Source: Zanthoxylum bungeanum (lineage: Eukaryota > Streptophyta > Magnoliopsida > Sapindales > Rutaceae). Taken from it: a stretch of DNA of 64,000 nt. Within the stretch, counting starts at the first letter, position 1, and the number at the start of each line of letters is the position of its first letter. The stretch is taken from NCBI GenBank assembly GCA_019454045.1, contig SKCR01021146.1, positions 59,931 through 123,930 on the forward strand. Reading direction: 5' to 3'. The notes under the pieces are model-generated. The model had not been told where the DNA came from, made no database searches, and saw only the letters and a list, made by a program, of their open reading frames with translations. The translations under genes and the position numbers were made by a program. Positions 11,751 to 24,700 of the stretch are shown here, piece by piece.

Positions 11751-11798
11751 TTTGACGCTTGATGTGACTAGCGATTTGACGCTTGATTTGAATTGCGT
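11751..11798 (+). promoter_or_regulatory. Direct repeat TTTGACGCTTGAT in U3 of E1
   Basis: TTTGACGCTTGAT occurs at 11751 and 11775, 24 bp apart, about 150 bp upstream (minus strand) of the TATA-like box. It contains TTGAC, the W-box core, and TGACG, the as-1 core. The same 24-bp spacing is kept in both E2 LTRs (31702/31726 and 39634/39658). A role as a stress-responsive enhancer is inference. Confidence 0.5.
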
Positions 11799-11852
11799 GC
11801 CTCATTCGAATTCGAAATGCGAATGCGCTCGCAAACACGCTCGGGCTCGGGT

Positions 11853-12152
11853 TCGCTAATTCCGAATTAACGAATTTTCTGTTGCGACGTAATTAAATGA
11901 TTATGCCTAGCGAAATCACTATTCACGTTGCTAACGAATTAATTCTAAATTAACTCGTTCGCCCGAATTAAAATCTAATTTCAATTCCGCGTCGAAATCC
12001 AATTTCGTATAATATATCGAATATATTATTTTATCGATTAATTCCAAATTAATCGTTCTCTCTCTTTAATTAATATTTTATCCTAGATAAAATATCTCCG
12101 TAATTAATCCCAGATTAATTTTCTCTCTCATCAAATTAATCCCAGATTAATT
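11853..12152. repeat. Nine consecutive C-N-A/G-centred inverted repeats, E1 LTR
   Basis: In order on the plus strand: arms TTCGCTAATT/AATTAACGAA around CCG; AACGAATTAATT/AATTAACTCGTT around CTA; AATTAAAAT/ATTTCAATT around CTA; CGAAAT/ATTTCG around CCA; ATAATATAT/ATATATTAT around CGA; CGATTAATT/AATTAATCG around CCA; ATATTTTATC/GATAAAATAT around CTA; and AATTAATC/GATTAATT around CCA twice. The arms differ but the 3-bp centre is nearly constant. The array lies 250-550 bp upstream of the presumed TATA box. Confidence 0.9.
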
Positions 12153-13202
12153 AAAGTGCGAGTCATACGTCATCGGTGAATCTTCGGGAAGCGACCCATG
12201 AGATCCCCGGATATGTTGGCAGTAAATACGGTTGTCGGACTATCCGAACACGTAAGTACCAAGTACTACGTTTATACCGATTTACAAGACAAGGTTGGCT
12301 TCTAGCAAAGCGCCATGCCTACCCAATTCTCCAGAAATGTCCTTACAGGAATAAAAGATCTATATCAGGCGTAGTATACGTGGTATTGCGTATTTCGATC
12401 CAGTATCGGATGTCACGTGCTAGGCCTGGGGCTGGAATTGTGTCTGCCCCGTACGAAGCACATATCAGATGTCTGGTAACTAATCTCTATAATCGGATAT
12501 ACATGACCTTGTCATAATATCCCGATAGCTCGAGCATATAAGAGAACAAGTTCCGTATCCTACGTGACCATCATCTCCACTATGACTGGAGTGATACTTC
12601 CATCTTGACATCACACCCAACACACTACGATTCTCAATATACCCAGAATAGGCGTACACAGAACCTGTTAAAGCCCTGGACGACCGCAGCCAAAGCATAT
12701 TGATTGTCGCAAGTATTAGCGGTGCAAGTCTCAGGTTAAGACCAAATACACCTACCCTGATTGCAGACTCCCATAGACACATAGTCATACTACCAATGGG
12801 ATTCCGCGGGGTCTATCCAGAGCGAAGCTGTTTCCCATACCATCGGTAAAACACAACCTCCTATCACACTTGCATGAGTATTTTATACCCAAATATATGA
12901 GAACTATGTCGTTGTGCCCTCACAACGTGCACAAGTGTAATACTAGTCTTTTACGTATTATCGATGTCCAATCTCGATAATACTCTGACTAGGGATATTT
13001 AATGATTTATCCTTCGTGGACTGATACTGTCTCATATAATTCTCAATCCAGGAACAAATCATAAGGACCTCCTATCATTTATACATCTTGGTGATCTAAT
13101 CACAAATGATAAGAGAGCAATCTCCTTTGTCACATAGTTAATTTGTACAACAACACCATGATCTGTATAAATAGTGACGCTATGGGTCATAATTGTCCAA
13201 CA

Positions 13203-13215
13203 ATCTCCCACTTGG
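13203..13215 (-). other. Polypurine tract of E1
   Basis: The minus strand reads CCAAGTGGGAGAT directly before the LTR start TGTTGGAC. This is the usual plus-strand primer site of plant Ty1/copia elements and fixes E1's orientation. Confidence 0.85.
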
Positions 13216-16204
13216 CCTATAGCCAGTCACTCAAGTGTCTGACACCCGAACCATGTACGGTTGGCTCAAACTGCTGAGAAAAGGCTTTCGTCAGTGGATT
13301 TGTATGAATATCATCTGATGCGATTTATTCGATCATCACATCGCCACGATGTATGATCCGAACGAATCAGATGAATATCGAAGTATTTATATGGATCGTT
13401 GATGAGACCATTAATTCTTTAGCATGTGTTGACGCCTAGCTCAGCTGCTAACAGAACTATATCTAATCTAATTAGATTTGTTATCGACCCAAATAGCTTC
13501 TATTGCTGCCTCAGCTGCAGCAATAACCCGCATTTGTTGTTTATTCGGTAACAGTATCTTGCTTGGAAGATTTCCAGCTCACTGTACCGTTATTCAAACT
13601 TTTATAGTACCGTTGTTACGATTTATAGTCATTATCATGAAAGCCAAGCTTTCACCGATTATATTATGGGAATATTATTTCCAAGAAATGATATATCATC
13701 ATTACTCAGGACATTCACTGTCAGTGCGCTCCCACTAACCTCCTTATATACACAAGAATTATTTTCGTTTTGAATTAAATCATACACCATTATGATTACA
13801 TCAAAACGATAATTCCTAGAACTTAATGCTTGCTTCAATCCATTTATGGATCGAATAACCTGCAAACCTAGTTTGCTTGTTATAGTTCGACAAAACCGTC
13901 AAGATGTTGTAAACATCATCCGAAAGGTTTCCGTTAAGGAAAGCGGTTTTGGCATTCAGCTGCCACATTTCGTGAATGAAACATGCAGCATTAGCAAGCA
14001 TTATCCAAACGGATTAACCGTGGCAACAGGTAAAAGGTTTCGTCGCAATCAACACAATGTTGATAACTCTACCTTTTAGTTACAAGCCTAGCTTAGTACG
14101 ATGGTATGTTGCCATCCATGTATATCTTCCTTGAAGAATTATTTAGTACCAATAGGCACAATGCCTTGCGGTACGTCAACTAGTATCCAAACATAGTTGA
14201 TATACATGGAATCCATATCGGACATTATGGCACTTTGCCATAATAGGGAGTCGATACCTTGTATCACTTCCTTATACGTAGTCAGTTCGTGTTCCTCAAA
14301 AGATTGGCATCTTTACGAGGTTAGATCAGAAACCCATACCCCATGTTGTTTTCTGACTCTCACCGACCTACGCGGTTCTTGTGTATTCGAAGATTATTGG
14401 TGTAGTTTCATCGAGTTTTACTATCCTCCCACTTACCACTGCATATAGGTATTCCTTTTAGGAAAGCCGCATGGCGAGCAACAATTACATTGTTCTCTCG
14501 TGAGTTGTATAAGTACTATACATTGGTATCCCTAGGATAACCTACAATTGGCACTTATCCGATTTGGGTTTTAGTTTGGTATCAACCAAACATATGCCTA
14601 GCATACCCAAATATTCAGGAATGAGAAAAACACAGTTTCTTTCCTGTTCATATCTAATATGAAATCTGTCAAACAGATTTTTAAGGAACCTTATTCAAAA
14701 TAAGTTATGCACTGTTTTGCGTATCCATTGAAGGAAATGGTAGCTCAGAGCGACTCATGATTAACCTTATCATGTCCAACAAAATTCGGTTATCCTGTCG
14801 GACACACCATCAAATTGACGTGTTCCGGGAGGAGTCCTCATTGAAAGAATATTATACTCTTTCAAGTATATGAGAAACTTAGTTCTTAAGTATTTTCATC
14901 ATGGTCAAACCGTGATGGTTTAATACTTTAGCCGATCTGTTTGTCTATTTCGGGTCAAAACTTTAAAAGTTTCCGATTTGTGTTTCAAAAGAAACACGTA
15001 ACCATAACGCGATGCCGCATCCGTGTATGGTCACGAAATATTCATATCCACTTCTAGCCTAGCTAGACATGGGCCCACTTACGTTACTATGAACGAGGGC
15101 TAGCAGATCGATGACACTTGTACTTTTACCAAGTAAAGGTGTTTTAGGCACTTTGCCCAATAAACTAGATTCGTAGACTTTATTTGAATAGAATCAAATT
15201 AGTCATAGTACCCACTCTTCGAAAGTGTGGATATACGAGTCTTGTTTAATTGTGTCCTAGACAACAATGCCACATTCAAGTTTCAACCTGATCAAATCAG
15301 TTTGAGCTATTTGTTTGTCATGTTATACGTGTGAGATTTATTTATATTCTAAATATAAATTCTGTTATTCACATCTAATGTGTTTATCTCAATATCATCT
15401 TTATATAATAAAACACTTTAGTATTCTAGAATATAAAGGTATATCCGCAACAGATTATACACTGATATAGAGATAATGTTTCTAGTCAAACTAGTCACAT
15501 TATAACAGTTTCCTAATTTACGTACATACCCAAGGGTAGTTCCTAAACTTAGGTATCTACGGTTAAAACAGCGACTTTCGTCCCATTTTCAATTCGCAGA
15601 TTAATCTCAACTGAATTCAGTATCCTGCTCATAGCAGATTCTGAACATCAGTACATATTTTATGTATCACACTAAGTATCTAAAATCTAATTTTTAATAC
15701 TAGTAGTCAACATATTTATGACAAACATATTTGAAGTCAGAGCCTTGCTCGTTTTCAATTCCTTCTTGGGATATGTCCTTTTATCTTCCTAGAAGATTAT
15801 AATGTTTTTGCCTTTGCCCTTTTCCACACTCCAGAAACCTTTGGCCAAGCCTTGGCATTCTGGAATATCGAAGTAAGGTGCGCCTTGCGCTATTTCCCTT
15901 ATTGCAAACTTTGACTTTGTCTCCTTGAGAATAGTCATGAACTCTCCAAGAGTTTATTATTGCAATATTTACTTCTAAAATCTAAGTATAGATTTATGAA
16001 GATCCTTCAATTTCAATATCATACTTTAAGAATCTAATCCTTAGTTCTGATAAAGAAATTAATGAGTCTATATGACAAGTATAATGGATTAAGCACTAAA
16101 GTTATCATTACATGAATATTCCAAATATCATGTTCCACTTATTTGCTTAACTCCAGGCTTAGGCCTAATATGTTATTTTATCAAATAAAGTAACTTATTA
16201 GTTT
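13203..16204 (-). pseudogene. Decayed copia pol (RH, RT, IN) of E1
   Basis: From right to left on the minus strand: integrase core words near 15,063-15,117 (a GPM block preceded by the ATDLL-like block), a hinge near 14,200-14,450, then RT. RT is clearest at 13,659-13,865 (IRSINGLKQA, CVYKEVSGSA), followed by a ruined YVDD box (reads SNDDISF). The RNase H end lies near 13,490-13,530. Frames change repeatedly and stops are frequent. The gag side and the primer site are missing because the sequence joins the middle of an LTR at about 16,205. A polyprotein of this order would normally supply capsid, integrase and reverse transcriptase. Confidence 0.8.
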
Positions 16205-16564
16205 CCAGTCGATCCGGTATCGGATGATCACATGCAAGGCCTGGGGCTGGTATAGTGTCTGCCCCGTACGAAACATATATCGGATCACAAACAACTAGTC
16301 TATTTATTATCGGATAATCATGACCAAGTCATATTATCCCGATGGTTGCAACCCTTAGAGAACCAGTTCTGTATCCCTGCGCGAACATCATCTCCATATG
16401 ACTGGAGTGATACTTCCATCTTGACATCACACCCAACACACTACTATTCTCAATATACCCAGCAGAGGCGTACACAGAACCTGTTAAAGCCCTGGACGAC
16501 CAAAACCAAAGTATATTGATTGTCGCAAGTATTAGCGGTGCAAGTCTCAGGTTAAGACCAAATA

Positions 16565-18626
16565 TGTTGGACAATTATGACCCATAACGTCACTATTTGT
16601 ACAGATCATGGTGTTGTTGTACAAATTAACTATGTGACAAATGAGATTGCACTCTTATCATTTGTGATTAGATCACCTAGATATATAAATGATAAGAGGT
16701 CCATATGATTTGTTCCTGGATTGAGAATGATATGAGACAGTATCAGTCCACGAAGGATAAATCATTAAATAACCCTAGTCAGAGTATTATCGAGATTGGA
16801 CATCGATAAATACGTAAAAGATTAGTATTACACTTGTGCTCGTTTTGAGGGCATAACGGCATAGTTCTCGTATATTTGGGTATAGGATACTCATGCAAGT
16901 GTAATAGGAGGTTGTGTTTTACCGATGGTACGGGAAACAGCTTCGCTCTGAATAAACCCCCTCGGAATTCCATTGGTAGTATGACTATGTGTCTATGGAA
17001 GTCCGAAATCAGGGTATGTGTATTTGGTCTTAACCTGAGACTTACACCGCTAATACTTGCGACAATCAATATACTTTGGTTGCGGTCGTCTAGGGCTTTA
17101 ATAGGTTCTGTGTACGCCAATGCTGGGTATATTGAGAATCGTAGTGTGTTGGGTGTGATGTCAAGACAGAAGTATCATTCCAGTCATATGGAGATGATGG
17201 TCACGTAGGATACAGGACTAGTTCTCTTAAATGCTGCAGCTATCGGGATAAAATAACAAGGTCATGTTTATCCGATTATAGAGACTAGTTGTCAGACATC
17301 CGATATGTGCTTCGTACGGGGCAGAGACAATTCCAGCCCCAGGTCTAGCACGTGATCCTCCGATGCTAGACAGAAATACGCAATACTACGGTATACTACG
17401 CTTGATATAGATCCTTTATTCCTGTAAATATATTTTCGGAGAATTGGGTAGGCATGGCGCTTTGCTAGAGGCCAACCTTGTCTTGTAAATTGGTATAAAC
17501 GTAGTACTTCGTACTTACGTGTTCGGATAGTCCGACGATCTGTTTACTGCCAACATATCCGGGGATCTCATGGGTCGCTTTCCAAAGATTCACCGATGAC
17601 TTATGACTCGCACTCTAAATTAATCTGGGATTAATTAGAAGAGAGAGAAAATTAATCTGGGATTAATTGCGGAGATATTTTATCTGGGATAAAATATCAA
17701 TTAAAGAGAGATAATGATTAATTTGGAATTAATCGATAAATTAATATATTCGATATATTAAATGAAATTGGATTTCGACGCGGAATTAAAATTAGATTTT
17801 TATTCGGGCGAACAAATTAATTTAGAATTAATTCATTAGCGACGTGAATAGTAATTATGTCAGGCATGATTATTTAATTAAATTAGATTTAATTACGTCG
17901 CAACGAAAAATTCGTTAGTTTAGAATTAGCGAACCCGAGCCCGAGATTATTTACGAGCGCATTCGCATTTCGAATTCGAGTGCGGTAAATCAAATCAAGC
18001 GTCAAATCACTAGTTGCAACTAGCGTCACATCATTCGTCAATCATGTGATGAATGTCTTTCACTTTGAGAGATTGACGCAAGTCACAATTCATGATTGAT
18101 GGATTGATGTGAGTTGATGTTGGTGGTTGGTGCCATTATGGCTTGACTTTTGAAATCCAAATTCATGGCAAATGCATTTGAAATTCAAATGTGTGTATTT
18201 AATACACAAATTTGGAACCAACAAATTGAATCTCTCTCACTTCATCTCTTTCTCTCTTCACGCCCAAGGAGGCAAAAAGCTTAATGGTTTCTGTCAAGAA
18301 ACTGTGAGCAGTGGGAAGCCAATAGTGGGATTTTGTGGCAAAATCTCAAGTGCTAGTACACTTACGAGACATGCAAATGTGATAGGGAAGTCCACCCATG
18401 AGCCGGGAATCGTTCGACGAAGCTTGGAGCTTGATTCTTGAAGCTTGAAGCCGAAATGGAGGAGATCCAAAACTGCAGTTGCCGTGAAACCGGTGAGCAG
18501 AATTTCAGTTTTTGTTGCCTCCGTGTCGCTCAACCGATTGATGTGAGTATTCCTCAACTTCTCGATTGTTATTCACACATGTTTTCATGCTTATTATTGA
18601 TCTTGGGACCTTAATAGAAACCAAAA
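16565..18626 (+). mobile_element. Solo LTR S1, family A, nested in an LTR (TSD AAATA)
   Basis: Starts TGTTGGACAATTATGACC and ends AGAAACCAAAA, where the expected terminal CA has become AA. It is flanked by AAATA at 16560-16564 and 18627-18631. No internal region remains, so the element was reduced by LTR-LTR recombination after insertion. It lies in the opposite orientation to its host LTR. It carries its own inverted-repeat array at about 17,625-17,925. Confidence 0.92.
17620..17925. repeat. Inverted-repeat array of S1
   Basis: Read in the reverse orientation it has the same order of hairpins as E1. One hairpin is a natural intermediate: arms CGAAAT and ATTTCA around CCA, where E1 has CGAAAT/ATTTCG and E2 has TGAAAT/ATTTCA. 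Confidence 0.8.
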
Positions 18627-19084
18627 AAATACACCTACCCTGATTTCGGACTTCCATAGACACATAGTCATACTACCAATGGAATTCCGAGGGGGTCTAT
18701 CCAGAGCGAAGCTGTTTCCCGTACCATCGGTAAACACAACCTCCTATTACACTTGCATGAGTATCCTAGACCCAAATATATGAGAACTATGACGTCATGC
18801 CCTCACAACGCGCACAAGTGTAATGCTAGTCTTTTACTCATTATCGATGTCCAATCTCGATAATACTCTGACTAGGGATATTTAATGATTAATCCTTCGT
18901 GGATTGATACTATCTCATATCATCTCAATCTAGGAACTAATCATAAGGACCTCCTATCATTTATACATCTTGGTGATCTAATCACAAATGATAAGAGAGC
19001 AATCTCATTTGTCACATAGTTAATTTGTACAACAACACTATGCTCTGTACAAATAGTGACGATATGGGTCATAACTGTCCAACA

Positions 19085-19292
19085 AGGTCGTCATACAATT
19101 ATAGAATGGACCGCGGCTATAGATAAACCACAAATAAATTACTCGTTTTGTTTGCTCTCTATTGACTATTTTAGATTACTAACTTCATACTTAAATCCTC
19201 GTGTGTATGACACTCATACACTAAGTATGAAGACACATGAGTAATCAAGGGTAAACATGATAATTTACAATATGCGATTTAAATCAAGCATT
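19085..19292. repeat. Left half of repeat H1, split by CP2
   Basis: Sequence from GGTCGTCATACAATTATAGA to AAATCAAGCATT is closely related to 30,009-30,225. The right half resumes at 28,422. Joined across CP2 the two halves resemble the uninterrupted copy H2. It is probably part of a copia LTR, but its edges are not visible. Confidence 0.65.
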
Positions 19293-21708
19293 TGTTGGGG
19301 TTTTAGCGCGGGTGCAGTGGAAGCTCGCGGTTCGGGCAAAATCTTTTTAAAATTATCAAGTAAATTATTCAATATCCAATATGAATAATTCATTCAAATG
19401 GCATAAAACACGTTTTTATCCAAACCAACCAACCAACACACATGGGGGCTGCCCAGGTCAGCTCTAATAGTGCTTGGGTAGTTCATGGGCTGCCCAAACA
19501 GTGGCCAATTCACTGTTTGGATAGCAGACACCCGGTAAGCCCGAAACTCACCCAGTAACGCCGTTTTTCGCTGTTTTCGCATATTTCAACTCTGAAACAA
19601 TTTTCAAAAATTATTCCAATGCCCAAAACACATCCAATACATTTATACAACATACTTTTCATCATCAAAAATACAGAATTTCTAGATCTGATTTGGTAAC
19701 TACAAATATCATTTTTCATGCTTTAAATCCAATTTTCTCAACATTAATCATATTAATAATCACACCAACCAAAGTCACCACAAATGAAGAACCCAAGAAC
19801 AATTCTAGGAGTTACAAGAGTGGTCATAACACTCTAGAATGGAAACAAGTCATCAAATGATAAAATTGAACTAATATTACAATAATATTATCCAATCTAA
19901 CTTCACACATGTATCTAGCCTCCAAATCCATCCTCCAAATCAAAAAGCCCCAAAATTTAAGAAAGTAAGAAACCCTAGAACTATTCTAGATATTCAAGAA
20001 TAAGAAAAAAGATTTCTAAGTTCAAGATTATTGAAGATTACCTCAAAATCTTGCAATTTCCTCAAACTTTTTTCTTGATTTCTTCACTTTCTTCCTTGTT
20101 TCTCCAAACAAAATTTGAGAGCCTTTTTTTAGATGGGTTTCGGCCATGGCTCCCCTTGAATGAGAAAACAAAAAAATTTCACTTTAAATAATGGTCTTAA
20201 CCGACTTTGAGGGGTAAATAAGGGTATTTTGGTCATTTGGTCAATTAATCTAATTAATAAATAATAATAAGCTTTAAGTTAACAAATCCAATATGTAAAC
20301 TTTAAGCTTAATAAAATCATGCCACATGTAACCAATAATAACCAAACATATTGCATAACAATTATGCAATATTGATATTATTTATCATTTAGATATTTAA
20401 CATTTAAATACCTAAATAATTAATTAATGTGATTAGTATTATATATGTATTTTATTTACATTAAATAACAAATACATATATCAATGGCATGTGTCAAAAT
20501 CTCATTTGAAAAATAATTAATATGTATCAAATCAAATCTTGTATCTAATACAAATATAAATACACATTAATTATTAATTGTTCGAAATGCCCCTAATGCA
20601 TGTTTTTTCGTTTAACCGTTTAAACGACTCGAATTAACTCATTTAATTCGGTGAAGTATTATGAAAAATCTGTATTATTCATAACGCGTTGCCCAAGTGC
20701 TCAACAAGTACACTTCATATTGTGAGACTCTCTAAGTTTTATTCGTCACGGAATCCAATTTCATGTGCATAATTCACCCACTCATAAATTATGACGACCA
20801 CAAATAATCTCGCTAATATATACAAGTCGAGGTCATTGCATACGTATAATCCCTTCATTACAGGCTATCAATATTATACCAGGGATATAGATAAGAACGT
20901 CAAATCCCTAACGTATAATATAGTCGACTTTTAAATTTACGATCTCTAAATAACACTCGAAACTCGCTTCCGAAGTATACCACGGCCATGGATTTACTAG
21001 ATCGTAAATACGTACATGATACATTTGCCCTGTACACAGGACTGGCAGATTCTGTCTGATACTCACAGGTTATCATGAGCATCAGTCCACACCCAACGAA
21101 TAGGCGGAGGTCTGATCTAAATAGATCGGTGACGTGACTGCCATCAAAGTGTGGATGATATCTCATATATCCACAGTGGTATCTCAAGTCGAAGGACCAC
21201 TATACTACTCGACTCGAGATGATTCCTATTGACGTTGGTGTACCATATATTAGGAAATCTTCGGTGAGTCGTTCAGTGTTTATCAAATAAACACCTACAC
21301 GTTTATACGAGTCTCCCAAGACTCATGGTTCATTGGGATAAACCATCGGACCAAGTCACGATATACGACATGTACTGGTCTCAGCGGATTTTACTAACCG
21401 ACCTGTGTTAGTAAATCTTGACCAGGAACTTTATTTGATAATATACTTCTAGTAGTGACACTTCCCAATGTCAATTACAAACTACTTTGTAACTGCGCAC
21501 TACAAAATATATTATCGGGTCTTTGTCTAATATATACATATCACTAAACCATAATTAGTTTCAAACTAATCATAATTAGATCGAATATGTATATAAAAGC
21601 AAGAAGTACTACCATAATTAAGTAATATAATGGAAAAAAGAATTATTCGTATTCATGAATCGGACATAAATACGTTCCGGATTGGCACTCCGAGCACCAA
21701 CCTTAACA
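19293..21708 (-). repeat. CP2 3' LTR
   Basis: Edges TGTTGGGGTTTTAGCG and CACCAACCTTAACA. Collinear over its whole length with 26001-28421. Short open frames inside it, such as those at 19,394-19,719 and 20,900-21,187, recur in the other LTR and are not genes. Confidence 0.92.
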
Positions 21709-21723
21709 ATTTCTCCCACTTGC
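21709..21723 (-). other. CP2 polypurine tract
   Basis: The minus strand reads GCAAGTGGGAGAAAT directly before the LTR start TGTTAAGGTTGG. Confidence 0.85.
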
Positions 21724-24700
21724 TCTAGTGCCAATCCACGGTATCATATACACATCTAAATATGTACTACATACGCATGGTCCTCAAGAGCTGACCTAGC
21801 ATTCAAGAGGTATGCAACAACAAGTAAGCCCGCTATAACATATTGAGTTTGTCTAACAAACCCAATCGTTTCCCTTAGCCAGCATTATTCATATATTGTA
21901 TAACCTAAATTATACATCAATATGAATCAGATGCGACATCAATAGTGTGCTAAAACTACTAAGTTGTGTATATATCTAGAGATTAAATCCAAATGTTATG
22001 AGACAACCGCAAACACAACACTAATATCAAAACTTCTAATCTAAAAGGTCACTATGCAACTTCATAAGTTACAACTAATTCCACTAATACAGTAGAATCA
22101 ACTGTGACACTCCCACTGCATCTTTTCTGACTCTATATGACATAGACCATCTATTGTCATAATTAGACTCAAAACTAATTTGATCCTAATGGTTGCAGAT
22201 TATATTCTCCATGAATATGAAACTCATTCTTAATATCTCAAAGATAACAAGGAACATGTTTCAAGACTCATCCTATGGTCTAAATGGTATCAAAATAGCT
22301 CGTAACAATTACGATTAAATTGATATCTTTAATCGTACATAATATAGTATTCATTATGCCATTATCCTATGATGCATAAGATTGATTAGACATTCTAATC
22401 AAAATCTCTTTCGACAAAGGAATCATCATTTATGAAAGATTAATAATATATACAAGAGACACACTAACTGTCAAACAGTTATACTAACTATCACACAGAT
22501 AGTCTTGTTGTGTCCTTTATTAGATTATATCTAATGCACGATTAATAGGAGTATCTCACAAGTCTCTTAGTTTTATACCATATATAAAACTTTATATCAA
22601 ATATAACAGAAACTACTATCATTGCTTTCATGGAGAAAAGAAAACTTAGGTAAACCTTTTGCCTTATAAACATCTCATTATTACATTAATAATGATAATT
22701 TCGTTAGGATATATAACACTAGAAAGAACTTTATACACTCCCACTGACCCTACTATCAAATATGTATTCTCTATGCTTTGATAAAATCAGACAATCTGAC
22801 TGTTATCAAAATTAGAGAACATAGATTTTCGGAAAGCTTACCTGAGTCTACAGTAGCCTCTATAAACTAGTATATCAAATTATGATCTTAGCAGAATACA
22901 AACTTCAGGGCCATTATAGAATGAACTCTTCAAACAAAGAAACCACAATGGATATCTTATTCGAAGAAACCATTCAGGAACGCCACTTTGCATTCTTTAG
23001 CCAAAATACATAGTTTAATATCAACATTAACCAACAGATCTTTAATTGTTCAAATAGTGTGATTAGAGACAAGTTTTCTCAGAATCTATAATAGATTGTA
23101 GAGTATAACCTTTCTCACTGTTATACTATAAAGGTCAAACCTTTAATAAGCTCACTTTGCTTTTGTTGCGCAAACAATTTGTACATTTTATGAACAATTC
23201 ATAACGACAGCTCAATCAACTTCCAAACTTGATCGTAGTAAGCTATGAACAATCTTAGATCTATGGTGTAATGCTAACTTCCGAAATCGATATCAAATAT
23301 CGCTCCCACTATAAGTTATAGGATAATTTTCTTCGATAAGAAAACAACAGAACCATTAAGTATCAAATATTTTACAAATGATTCTGACATCCTATTAGAC
23401 TTATATGGAAACTATCTAAGAGTCTTTTCATCTTATTAATTATGTAGTCCAATTTATAATTTATCACTCTCACATTTGACTTCAATAAGTCAAGTCTTTT
23501 CTACATTGGAAACATCTGATGTTACACACTAACTAATAAAATAATTTTATTACTCGGGATCGTAGAAAATATATTCTATAAAATAGAATACAATGTTCTA
23601 TTAAATAGAATAAATGATAAACTTTTGCATGTACCTCCAAGGCACAAGTACTTTTCAATTATATAACAATTATACAAAAGAAAGATTAAAATCTCAAACT
23701 TTTCAAGATTTGAATTTTCTACTTATACATATCATATACGTAACTATAGAAACTAATGGAACATTAATTAAAAGGACGAATTAGTGTTACTGTAGCATAT
23801 CCCCAAGAGTATTGAAACTAATTTGACAACATTCAATATCAAAGAATCAAATCATATAAGATTCAATTTCTCCCACTGACCAATTCTATCAAATTGGAAT
23901 CGTAGAAGAATAATATTGAGTAAGAATCATATTCATTGAATAAGCTTAGACTAATTACCATAAATTCGTATGTTTGATCATATCAAACATCTTTGAACAA
24001 TTCAAATACTCATGATGAATTTTAAAGATATAGTTTTCAAAACTTCAAATCGAATATCTTTGAACCATTCAAAAAATTCTATCTGCGTTTCATCAGAAAC
24101 ATATTGAATGTTCTCGAACCATTCAAGATGTTCAATATGTGTTCTTTTAGAAACACATAACTAAGTCATGACAACTCATTAACTAAGTTACAAAGTAAAG
24201 AAAACTATCCAAGGCAATTTATAATTCATTAAACTACATACATCTAATGTATTAGTTTAATAAATATGTGGTCCAATGACGATCATTGGTTAAATGAGAT
24301 TTAATCACATTCCCGAATACAATATTCATTAAATGGATAAGGATATGTGGTGTGATCTCGTATCAGACCATCATTTACTATACAGAATAAGCATCTAATG
24401 CTTAAGTGATAAAATCTCATAAAGCACTGTTCTAAGTTATTTACTAAACCAAATATTTTTCTTAATATTTATCTTTATATCAATGACACTACTAGTCATA
24501 TTAAAATATGTAACAACTGTTTATAAAGAATAAATAACTATCCAATAGTCACAAGTTCTGATATCAAATATCAAAACAATCATTAAATAATATTTTAAAT
24601 AACTAGTGGAAGATCCGGTATCCAATACCTACAGTTGTCGTATTGTGAGAAACGATATTCTCTATACATAACTATACACAGCTCATTTCTTTAGCTTTAT

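Larger units (their letters stand above)
11127..13202 (-). repeat. Family A copia 3' LTR of copy E1 (2,076 bp)
   Basis: Edges are TGTTGGTTTCTAATTAGG on the left and GGTCATAATTGTCCAACA on the right, with the TG...CA inverted ends of an LTR. Directly right lies a PPT read on the minus strand, so this is the 3' LTR of a minus-strand element. A TATA-like AAATATATAAAAA lies on the minus strand at 11594-11606. The U3 part therefore runs from 13202 down to about 11600 and R/U5 occupies the leftmost 470 bp. The short open frames inside are not genes. Confidence 0.9.
16205..19084 (-). repeat. Family A LTR remnant, split by solo LTR S1
   Basis: Two pieces of one minus-oriented family A LTR, 16205-16564 and 18627-19084, join seamlessly at the AAATA target site. 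The left half of the LTR is absent. The right edge is CATAACTGTCCAACA at 19084. The bases that follow (AGGTC) do not match the five bases left of E1 (TCAAC). This LTR and the left part of E1 may therefore come from two different copies joined by recombination or deletion. Confidence 0.8.

Noticed and set aside
11853..12152. Conserved CCA centre of the hairpins as an imprint of the tRNA 3'-CCA end
   Set aside because: Attractive because the elements are tRNA-primed, but CTA, CGA and CCG centres also occur and no tRNA sequence flanks the hairpins. No evidence beyond the three letters.
20900..21187. 95-codon minus-strand frame conserved in both CP2 LTRs (also 27,614-27,901)
   Set aside because: Conservation follows from LTR identity. 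No start context, no known domain, and it would lie upstream of the LTR promoter.
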